Shown here in pieces: positions 1-5,191 of a stretch of 5,191 nt of DNA. The notes under the pieces were generated by a model, which saw only the letters and a list, made by a program, of their open reading frames with translations, was not told the DNA's origin and made no database searches. A program made the translations under genes and the position numbers. Numbering within the stretch: the stretch's first letter is position 1; each line of letters begins with the position of its first letter. The stretch comes from Campylobacterota bacterium (GTDB taxonomy: Bacteria; Campylobacterota; Campylobacteria; Campylobacterales; Sulfurovaceae): assembly GCA_013153825.1 (NCBI GenBank), contig JAADDP010000128.1:1-5191 (forward strand), given 5' to 3'.

Positions 1-576
1 GTAAAGGAGGGGTTTAATATCATTAATGAGGATGCTAGTCGATATGATGTTATTAAGAAGTTTGATACAGAGTACTCAAAAGTTACCCTTATAGCACTTA
101 GTGGGAGCGATATAGATAATATATATATTACACTAAATGCTAAGAGCATATCAAAAAATATTAGGGTAATAGCGAGAGCAAGTAGTGAAAATATGGAGAG
201 AAAATTTAAACTCGCAGGGGTTGACCATGTGGTACTTCCAAGTATGGCTGCAAACAAGATGCTACTATTTGCGATAACACAACCTGCAATGTATAGAGCC
301 ATATACTCAATTCTAACTGGTCAAAATGTGGCTCAGCTAGATGAGGTATCCACATTTACACACTATAAGCTTGTTGGAAAGAGAATTAAAGATATAGACT
401 TTAAGAGACATAAGCTACTATTTATAGGTTTTCAATCTGGGAAGGATAATAAGTTTATATTTAATCCACCTCAACAGATTGATATTAGAATTGGAGATGT
501 GCTACTTGTAATGGGTAGAAGAGTTAGTATAGACTACTTTAAAGAGCAGTATGGGGAGGTCTACTATGGAAGTTAA
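1..576 (+). CDS. RCK (TrkA-N/TrkA-C) protein, probable potassium channel subunit, 5' partial
   Basis: The frame is open from base 1 with no stop, giving 191 visible residues, so the real start lies upstream. The ATG at 193 falls in the middle of a domain and is not the start. Residues 1-90 match the second half of an RCK N-terminal domain: a DAS..DVIKK segment, then GSDIDNIYITLNAK, an IRVIARA strand and AGVDHVVLP. Residues about 112-184 form an RCK_C/TrkA_C domain with the typical LVGKRI and IRIGDVLLVMG motifs. Such domains bind nucleotides or ions and gate potassium channels or Trk/Ktr transporters from the cytoplasmic face. The missing N-terminus would hold the GxGxxG loop and, if this is a Kch-type channel, the two membrane helices and the selectivity filter. 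Whether it is a channel or a soluble TrkA subunit cannot be decided here. The 3' end overlaps the next RCK gene by 11 bases, which points to co-translation. Confidence 0.85.
   Translation, partial: VKEGFNIINEDASRYDVIKKFDTEYSKVTLIALSGSDIDNIYITLNAKSISKNIRVIARASSENMERKFKLAGVDHVVLPSMAANKMLLFAITQPAMYRAIYSILTGQNVAQLDEVSTFTHYKLVGKRIKDIDFKRHKLLFIGFQSGKDNKFIFNPPQQIDIRIGDVLLVMGRRVSIDYFKEQYGEVYYGS
553..560 (+). promoter_or_regulatory. Ribosome-binding site that fixes the start of the second RCK gene
   Basis: GGGGAGGT lies inside the end of the first RCK gene, five bases before the ATG at 566. This strong Shine-Dalgarno match favours 566 over the in-frame ATG at 551, which would itself overlap this site and add only five residues (MGRST). 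Confidence 0.7.
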
Positions 577-1297
577 TAATAGAGCATTTCTATTTGGATA
601 TAGCAGTAGAAGCCACTTCTTAACGAGAGAGTTACAGAAGAATGGTTTTGATATTGTAATAGTTGTATCGGATAGAGAGTCTTATGAGGAGGCTATTAGT
701 GATGGGTATATAAATATTATAAAGATGGATATTACAGATGATATTGAGCTTGAGAGTCTGAATGTGAAGGAGGGTGACCACTTAGTTTGTGTAATGGAGG
801 ATAGCCACCTAAATGTATTTTTAACCCTATCTCTCCACTCTCTCTACCCAAAGAGTAAGATTATAGCACTCTCAGACTCAATTCATGTAGCCCAAAAGCT
901 TAAGATGGCTGGAGCATCTAAGGTTATAGACCTATATCAAGTTAGTGCAAATAGGATATACAATATTTTAAATAAACCGATAGCTACAAAATTGATTGGT
1001 CAACTTCTAAGTCCAGATAATGAGCTATCTATTAGGGAGATATATATACCTGAAGAGTCATTTCTCGATAAGATAATGGTGGATAATTTTGATTTCAATA
1101 GACACAATGTAATATTAGTAGGAATGATAGATAGGAGACTTAGTAACCAATTTCTATTTATCACAAGTGGCTTAGAGCATAGATTAGATAGAGGGGATAT
1201 GATGGTCTGCATTGGACACAATGAGGATTTAGATAGATTTCAAAACTATGTAAAGATGACAAAAGAGGAGTATGAGGAGTATCTCTTATATAACTAA
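566..1297 (+). CDS. Stand-alone RCK/TrkA-type NAD-binding regulatory protein
   Basis: A 243-residue soluble protein with no membrane segment. Residues about 6-120 form a Rossmann-like RCK_N domain: a first strand AFLFGY, a helix, a second strand DIVIVVSD, then GDHLVCVMEDSHLNVFLTLSLH and IIALSD, ending in AGASKVIDL. Residues about 158-235 look like an RCK_C domain ending with LDRGDMMVCIG. The glycine-rich loop is G11-Y-S13-S-R-S16 rather than GxGxxG, so nucleotide binding may be changed or lost. It resembles the uncharacterised TrkA-like proteins (COG3400 type) that I recall from Campylobacterota, though I cannot check this. The start at 566 is chosen for the good Shine-Dalgarno at 553-560; it overlaps the upstream RCK gene by 11 bases. 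The arrangement suggests a partner subunit in the same potassium transport or channel assembly. The exact role is not known. Confidence 0.85.
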   Translation: MEVNNRAFLFGYSSRSHFLTRELQKNGFDIVIVVSDRESYEEAISDGYINIIKMDITDDIELESLNVKEGDHLVCVMEDSHLNVFLTLSLHSLYPKSKIIALSDSIHVAQKLKMAGASKVIDLYQVSANRIYNILNKPIATKLIGQLLSPDNELSIREIYIPEESFLDKIMVDNFDFNRHNVILVGMIDRRLSNQFLFITSGLEHRLDRGDMMVCIGHNEDLDRFQNYVKMTKEEYEEYLLYN

Positions 1298-1401
1298 CTT
1301 AAGAAGATTAATAATATATAGCTAAACTTATTTACCAATAGTTAATAAAAGTAATATAGAATATTGCTACTATATTAAATATATATATTTTAAGGATAGA
1401 A
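1298..1401 (+). promoter_or_regulatory. Intergenic region with putative promoter of the MoxR/Bat operon
   Basis: This 104-base gap is strongly AT-rich and is the only sizeable non-coding stretch. A possible extended -10 is TG at 1365-1366 followed by TACTAT at 1368-1373, which keeps the three most conserved -10 positions (first T, second A, last T). No convincing -35 is seen at 16-18 bases upstream, which would be tolerable for an extended -10 and for Campylobacterota sigma-70 promoters in general. Transcription would begin near 1380, giving a leader of about 20 bases. TAAGGA at 1391-1396 is the ribosome-binding site for the ATG at 1402. No GC-rich stem with a T-run is seen, so a terminator for the RCK genes is not evident and read-through is possible. 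Confidence 0.4.
1352..1377. repeat. Perfect 8-bp inverted repeat overlapping the putative -10
   Basis: TAATATAG at 1352-1359 is the exact reverse complement of CTATATTA at 1370-1377, with a 10-base spacer that contains AATATT. The arms do not extend further. The element covers the proposed extended -10 at 1365-1373, a position fit for a dimeric repressor. As an RNA stem it would be weak, being almost all A-U. In such AT-rich DNA a chance origin is possible. Confidence 0.4.
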
Positions 1402-2346
1402 ATGGGTAAAATTCAAGAGATTAAAAGAGAAGTTAAAAAAATTATTGTAGGACAGGAGGAGCTAATAGACTCTCTTCTAATAGGACTTATTGCTAATGGA
1501 CATATATTAGTAGAGGGGGTTCCTGGCTTAGCAAAGACTACTGCAATTAATGCCCTCTCAAAAGCCCTTGGGTTAGATTTTAAGAGGGTTCAATTTACCC
1601 CAGACCTACTCCCAAGCGATATTGTAGGGACAAAGATATATAACCCAAAGGATGGGGAGTTTGAGGTTAAGAGAGGTCCAATCTTTACAAATCTACTCTT
1701 AGCAGATGAGATAAACAGAGCCCCTGCTAAAGTTCAATCGGCACTACTTGAGGTTATGCAAGAGCGTCAAGTTACAATTGGGGAGAATACATTTAAGATT
1801 GATGAGCCATTTTTAGTTATGGCAACAGAGAACCCAGTAGAGCAAGAGGGGACATATCAGCTCCCAGAGGCACAGCTAGATAGATTTATGCTAAAGGCTA
1901 TGGTTGGTTATAACACCTTAGATGAAGAGATTGAGATAATCGACAGGGTAGCTGTAAAGGGGTTTGAGGAGGTTAAGAGTGTAGCTTCAGTTGAAGATTT
2001 AAGAGAGATTAGAGAGCAGTTTAAAAGAATACATGTAGATAGTGACATAAAGAGATATATAGCAGAGATTATATTTGCCACAAGATTTCCAAAAGAGTAT
2101 GGCGTTGATGGGATAGAGGAGTATATCAGCTTTGGGGCTAGTCCTAGAGCCTCAATAGACCTATATAAGGCTAGTTGTGCAGTGGCACTTCTAAGAGGAA
2201 AAGATTTTGTAACCCCACTAGATATCTCATATGTTGTAGAGAGTGTATTAAGGCATAGAGTTGTTCTAAACTATAAGGCTCAAGCAAACGATATATCATC
2301 AGAGACAATTATCCAAAAGATATTAGAGACTATAAAAACTCCTTAG
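1402..2346 (+). CDS. moxR: MoxR-family AAA+ ATPase
   Basis: A 314-residue cytosolic AAA+ ATPase, of normal length for the MoxR family. Visible motifs in order are Walker A GVPGLAKT (39-46, with K45 and T46), the family signature FTPDLLPSDIVGT (65-77), Walker B LLLADE (98-103) followed by INRAP, sensor 1 MATENP (N144), an LDRF arginine-finger segment (R161) and a sensor 2 GASPRA (R249) in the C-terminal lid domain. All catalytic residues appear intact. MoxR proteins act as ATP-driven, chaperone-like remodelers that work with VWA-domain partners, and this one is followed directly by DUF58 and VWA genes. The start is supported by TAAGGA at 1391-1396, and it is the first gene of the operon. The actual client is unknown. 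Confidence in the family is very high; confidence in the Bat-type role is good, from context. Confidence 0.97.
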   Translation: MGKIQEIKREVKKIIVGQEELIDSLLIGLIANGHILVEGVPGLAKTTAINALSKALGLDFKRVQFTPDLLPSDIVGTKIYNPKDGEFEVKRGPIFTNLLLADEINRAPAKVQSALLEVMQERQVTIGENTFKIDEPFLVMATENPVEQEGTYQLPEAQLDRFMLKAMVGYNTLDEEIEIIDRVAVKGFEEVKSVASVEDLREIREQFKRIHVDSDIKRYIAEIIFATRFPKEYGVDGIEEYISFGASPRASIDLYKASCAVALLRGKDFVTPLDISYVVESVLRHRVVLNYKAQANDISSETIIQKILETIKTP

Positions 2347-2360
2347 TTAAGAGTTAGACC

Positions 2361-3197
2361 ATGAATAAAAAAAAAGCAAAAGAGATAATATTAAGAGCCA
2401 AAAAGGATGTATTCTCTGGAAACTTGGGAAACCATCTAACCCTTTTTAAGGGGGATGGGCTAGACTTTAGAGAGATTAGAGACTACACCTATGGTGATGA
2501 TATTAGAAAGATAAACTGGTTGGCCTCTGCTAAGGGTAGTGGATTGAAGGTAAATGAGTTTAATGAGGAGAGAGAGCTAAATATTGTAATAGTTCTAATG
2601 CTCAGTGGTGGGCTACACTTTGGTTCAGTTAAGTTAAAACATGAGGTGGCTATTGAGATATTGGCTCTTTTGGGTCTCTCTGCTATAAAAGATAACAATA
2701 GAGTAGAGACGATATTTTTTGAAAAGGAGATGGTTCGTCTATTTAAGCCTACAAAAAGAGAGGCGATTATATATGATGTTGTAGAAAAGGGTGTAGCTAT
2801 TGAGCCTCTGGGGATGGAGGCTGACTACAACAGCCTTGTAGAGTCTATTATGGGGATTGTAAAGCAGAGGTCAATTATATTTGTAATTGGAGATTTTCTA
2901 ACCCAAGATTTAGATTTCTCATTAATCTCGGCAAAACATCAGATATATGCCTTAGCAGTAAGAGACCATTTAGAGGAGAGTTTAGAGCTATTTGGAGAGT
3001 ATCAACTAATAGATACAAACTCCCTAAATTCTGAAGATTTTTTAATAGATAAGAGTGTAATAGCAAGTTATAAAGCGGAGTTAGAAAAGCATGATAGAGC
3101 ATTAAGAGAGCATTTTCTAAAACATGGAGTGGTATTTGGAAAGGTATATACAGATGATGAGGTCTATATTAGACTATCTCAAATTATAAAAGAGTAG
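2361..3197 (+). CDS. DUF58 protein with degenerate VWA metal site
   Basis: A 278-residue soluble protein with no signal peptide or clear membrane span. The DUF58 hallmark lies at residues 32-58, with the core FREIRDYTYGDDIRKINW. Next comes a VWA-like fold, beginning with strand LNIVIVL. Where active VWA domains carry DxSxS, this protein reads M80-L-S82-G-G84, so the first aspartate and the last serine are lost and a normal MIDAS metal site is unlikely. A later FVIGDF (D178) and a RDHLEE motif (201-206) fit the family. DUF58 proteins are regular partners of MoxR ATPases, perhaps as adaptors between the ATPase and VWA proteins. The gene starts 14 bases after moxR. The Shine-Dalgarno is weak (AAGAG about 8 bases before ATG), and codons 3-5 lie in a run of nine A residues (2367-2375). 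Confidence 0.92.
   Translation: MNKKKAKEIILRAKKDVFSGNLGNHLTLFKGDGLDFREIRDYTYGDDIRKINWLASAKGSGLKVNEFNEERELNIVIVLMLSGGLHFGSVKLKHEVAIEILALLGLSAIKDNNRVETIFFEKEMVRLFKPTKREAIIYDVVEKGVAIEPLGMEADYNSLVESIMGIVKQRSIIFVIGDFLTQDLDFSLISAKHQIYALAVRDHLEESLELFGEYQLIDTNSLNSEDFLIDKSVIASYKAELEKHDRALREHFLKHGVVFGKVYTDDEVYIRLSQIIKE
2367..2375 (+). repeat. Run of nine A residues at the start of the DUF58 gene
   Basis: Nine consecutive A residues encode three lysines at codons 3-5 of the DUF58 gene. A length change of one base here would shift the frame almost at once and silence the gene. In this AT-rich genome it may simply be a chance lysine run. Confidence 0.6.
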
Positions 3198-3201
3198 GTA
3201 T

Positions 3202-3594
3202 ATGGAAGATTTAAAATTAAGAGATATAAAGGATATAGTAGAGATACCAGATAGTAGTCTGTTTGAGCTTTTGGGTTTAGTTGGTGGAGTAGTAGCCCTC
3301 TTAATAGTTGGGGCTATCCTGTTTTTAATATATAGAAAATTTAAAAGTAGAAGAAGAAAACCGACAAAGAAAGAGTTAGCACTTGAGAAGTTAAAGAGTA
3401 TAGATTTTAATAACTCCAAAGAGAGTGCATATAAGTTTTCAAGATATGGATATTTATGGATTGATGAGCAGAATAGAAATAGATTTTTTAATATAGAGAG
3501 AGATTTAGAGAAGTATAAATATAAGAAAGATGTCCCTCCACTAGAGGAGAGAGTAAAAGAGGAGATGAGAGAGTTTATAGAGGAGCTAGGGTAA
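3202..3594 (+). CDS. Small single-span membrane protein of the MoxR/Bat operon (DUF4381-like)
   Basis: A 130-residue protein with a short N-terminal tail, one membrane helix at about 23-44, then a very basic stretch KFKSRRRKPTKK (46-57). By the positive-inside rule the N-terminus faces the periplasm and the C-terminal 75 residues, charged and mostly helical, face the cytoplasm. The N-terminal LRDIKDIVEIP followed by a hydrophobic helix resembles the start of DUF4381 proteins, which occupy this same slot between DUF58 and BatA genes. The match is weak and rests partly on position. It starts 4 bases after the DUF58 stop, and its stop overlaps the start codon of the next gene by one base. It may anchor the cytosolic ATPase or DUF58 protein to the membrane VWA pair; this is inference. 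Confidence 0.8.
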   Translation: MEDLKLRDIKDIVEIPDSSLFELLGLVGGVVALLIVGAILFLIYRKFKSRRRKPTKKELALEKLKSIDFNNSKESAYKFSRYGYLWIDEQNRNRFFNIERDLEKYKYKKDVPPLEERVKEEMREFIEELG

Positions 3595-4502
3595 TGTTGG
3601 ATTTTTTTATCGGTATAAAGTTTGAGTATCCTCTAGTTTTTCTAGTTTTAATCTTATATCTTATATGTGTTAGGTGGTGTAAGGCAAAAAATATTGCAAT
3701 CTACTTTCCAAATATACCAATGTTAAGGAGGGCAACAGAGCGTAAGAGTTCACTATTGGAGTTTTTAAAATTTCTATCAATATTTAGCTTAGTAGTAGCC
3801 CTTGCTAGTCCAATAAGAGAGGATATACTCGAGACACAAAATGATAAGGGTTATGAGATATCTCTAATTTTAGATGCTAGTGGCTCTATGGAGGAGTATG
3901 GGAAGTTTGATATTGTAAAAAGAATTGTAATGGATTTTATCGATAAGAGAAAACATGACAAATTAGCCCTTACAATATTTGCCGATTTTGCCTATGTGGC
4001 TGTGCCTCTAACATATGATAAAAATAGCCTAAAGGAGCTATTGGAGAGAATTGATGTAGGGGTTGCAGGAAAACAGAGAACAGCCCTATATGAGGCTCTA
4101 TTTCTAAGTGTAAATCTCTTTAAGACTAGCAAATCTAAAGAGAAGATTGCAATTTTACTAACTGATGGGATGGATAATGCAGATACAATTCCACTAGAGG
4201 TGGCAATCAAGAGGGCAAAGAAGTATGGAATAAAGGTATATACCATTGGGGTAGGGAGAGATGGAGTAGATTTTAACTCAGCAATTTTAAGAAAAATCGC
4301 AAAAGAGACGGGTGGAGACTATTTTAATGGAAATAGTATCCAGAAACTCCAAGAGATATATGAGACAATCAATCGACTAGAGAAGAGTGAGATTGAAGCA
4401 AATAAATATATTAAAAAGACATATTACTATCAATATATTTTGATGTTATCTCTTTTGAGCTTAGTGTTGCTATTTCACTTAAAAAATGTGGAGAGAGAGT
4501 AG
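3594..4502 (+). CDS. batA: BatA-like VWA-domain membrane protein
   Basis: A 302-residue inner-membrane protein. Membrane helices are at about 12-29, 55-71 and 277-296. The loop between the first two is basic (RWCKAK...RRATERK) and should be cytoplasmic, which puts the VWA domain (about 87-265) in the periplasm and the short C-terminal tail inside. The MIDAS is complete: LILDASGSM (D94, S96, S98), T163 in KQRTALYEAL, and D191 in LLTDGMDN. BatA/BatB proteins were first described in Bacteroides aerotolerance operons, and related loci affect stress tolerance and envelope integrity; the molecular action is not settled. The ATG overlaps the previous stop by one base (TAATG), with AGGAG at 3581-3585 as ribosome-binding site, so translation is probably coupled. 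The order ATPase, DUF58, small protein, BatA supports the name. Confidence 0.93.
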   Translation: MLDFFIGIKFEYPLVFLVLILYLICVRWCKAKNIAIYFPNIPMLRRATERKSSLLEFLKFLSIFSLVVALASPIREDILETQNDKGYEISLILDASGSMEEYGKFDIVKRIVMDFIDKRKHDKLALTIFADFAYVAVPLTYDKNSLKELLERIDVGVAGKQRTALYEALFLSVNLFKTSKSKEKIAILLTDGMDNADTIPLEVAIKRAKKYGIKVYTIGVGRDGVDFNSAILRKIAKETGGDYFNGNSIQKLQEIYETINRLEKSEIEANKYIKKTYYYQYILMLSLLSLVLLFHLKNVERE

Positions 4503-4505
4503 AAG

Positions 4506-5191
4506 ATGGTTTTTGAGAATATAGAGTTTTTATGGTTACTGTTGCTTTTAATTCCAGCTTTCTTTTTTATAAAGAGCAATAGGCACGATTTAGAGAACCT
4601 ATTTAAAAGAGAGGTTTTTGATTTAATTAGAGTTAGAAATGGGGCAATTCCAAGGCGTGTGAGAGCTATCTTAATTCTTAGTTCAATCTCATTTATAATA
4701 GTGGCTCTTGCTAGACCTCAGATTGATAATGGGGAGGTTGAGGTAAAGTCTAGCTTTATAGATGTGGTTGTGGCACTTGATATGAGCCGTTCAATGTTCT
4801 GTGATGATATATATCCAGATAGATTTGAGTTTGCAAAGAGAGAGTTTATCCACTCACTAAATTTTTTTAAGAAGAGTAGGGTGGGGCTACTTGGATTTAG
4901 CTCTAGAACCTTCTTGATATCTCCACTCACAGAGGATTTCTACTCTTTGAAGTATCTAGCTAAAAATATTAGCTTAGATTATATCTCTTTGAAGGGGACA
5001 GACCTCTTAAACCTACTAGAGAGTGCAGATGCCCTATTTGAGAGTGATAGGAGAAAGATACTTCTACTCTTTACAGATGGTGGAGATAGCAAAGATTTCT
5101 CTAGAGAGATTGAGTATGCTAAAGAGCATAATATTGTAGTTTATGTATATAATATTGGAACCAAAAAGGGTGGAGTAATAAAACTAAAAAA
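4506..5191 (+). CDS. batB: BatB-like VWA-domain membrane protein, 3' partial
   Basis: The frame runs open to the end of the window, giving 228 residues of a protein usually near 300 or more, so the C-terminus is missing. Membrane helices are at about 8-22 and 54-69, separated by a basic loop with PRRVR, and followed by the ALARPQ motif that typically precedes the VWA domain in BatA/BatB proteins. The VWA domain shows a complete MIDAS: VALDMSRSM (D92, S94, S96), T165 in LKGTD, and D191 in FTDGGD. As in BatA, the topology places the domain in the periplasm. The gene begins 3 bases after the batA stop. The Shine-Dalgarno is poor (GGAG at 4490-4493 is rather far), so coupling to batA translation is likely. 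The separate TM pairs and distinct sequence show a paralog, not a split copy, of BatA. Confidence 0.92.
   Translation, partial: MVFENIEFLWLLLLLIPAFFFIKSNRHDLENLFKREVFDLIRVRNGAIPRRVRAILILSSISFIIVALARPQIDNGEVEVKSSFIDVVVALDMSRSMFCDDIYPDRFEFAKREFIHSLNFFKKSRVGLLGFSSRTFLISPLTEDFYSLKYLAKNISLDYISLKGTDLLNLLESADALFESDRRKILLLFTDGGDSKDFSREIEYAKEHNIVVYVYNIGTKKGGVIKLK

Noticed and set aside
193..195. ATG at 193 as the start of the first RCK gene
   Set aside because: The same frame is open back to base 1 and encodes recognisable RCK_N sequence before this methionine, so it is internal.
551..553. ATG at 551 as the start of the second RCK gene
   Set aside because: It lies on the Shine-Dalgarno sequence that serves the ATG at 566 and adds five residues with no sign of domain function.
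1000..1221. Antisense open frame inside the second RCK gene
   Set aside because: It lies wholly within a well-supported domain-coding gene, has no family resemblance, and similar antisense frames (2489-2698, 2875-3102, 3174-3419, 3992-4246, 4718-4930) look like by-products of coding composition.
1298..1351. Rho-independent terminator after the RCK genes
   Set aside because: No GC-containing stem followed by a T-run is present; the region has only weak AT pairings.
3594..5191. BatA and BatB as a recent tandem duplication or a split gene
   Set aside because: Each has its own N-terminal membrane helices and a full MIDAS, and their sequences differ widely outside the motifs, so they are old paralogs as in other Bat operons.
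1..5191. Mobile element, CRISPR, tRNA or defence island
   Set aside because: No transposase, integrase, direct-repeat array or tRNA-like fold was seen. MoxR-VWA sets can appear in defence-like contexts, but the Bat-type membrane partners here fit a housekeeping envelope operon better.

Overview
The window is an AT-rich, gene-dense bacterial segment with every supported gene on the + strand. Arginine is coded almost entirely by AGA/AGG with only a handful of CGN codons, isoleucine often by ATA, and leucine by TTA/CTA. Together with the type of gene set, this suggests a member of the Campylobacterota (epsilonproteobacteria). That placement is inferred from composition and protein flavour, not proven.

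Two blocks are present. The first (1-1297) holds two overlapping genes for RCK/TrkA-type regulatory domains. One is the C-terminal part of a potassium-channel or TrkA-like protein whose start lies outside the window. The other is a stand-alone RCK_N/RCK_C protein with an eroded nucleotide-binding glycine motif. They overlap by 11 bases, so they are probably translated as a pair, and they likely act on potassium flux at the inner membrane.

A gap of 104 bases (1298-1401) follows. It is AT-rich, with a possible extended -10 promoter, an 8-bp perfect inverted repeat around a 10-bp spacer, and a 14-bp AT palindrome just before the ribosome-binding site.

The second block (1402-5191) is a tightly packed MoxR/Bat-type operon: a MoxR AAA+ ATPase, a DUF58 protein with a degenerate metal site, a small single-span membrane protein in the DUF4381 position, a BatA-like VWA membrane protein, and a BatB-like VWA protein cut off by the window end. 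Gaps are 14, 4, -1 and 3 bases. In known systems of this class the cytosolic MoxR ATPase is thought to act as a chaperone-like remodeler working with VWA proteins. Here the two complete-MIDAS VWA domains are predicted to lie in the periplasm, and the small membrane protein and the DUF58 protein are candidates to link them to the ATPase. The usual downstream partners (a TPR protein and BatD) would be expected just beyond the right edge.

This is a recognised kind of locus rather than a wholly new system. The most unusual points are the loss of the MIDAS residues in the DUF58 protein, the coupled twin RCK proteins, and the palindromic promoter region of the operon.
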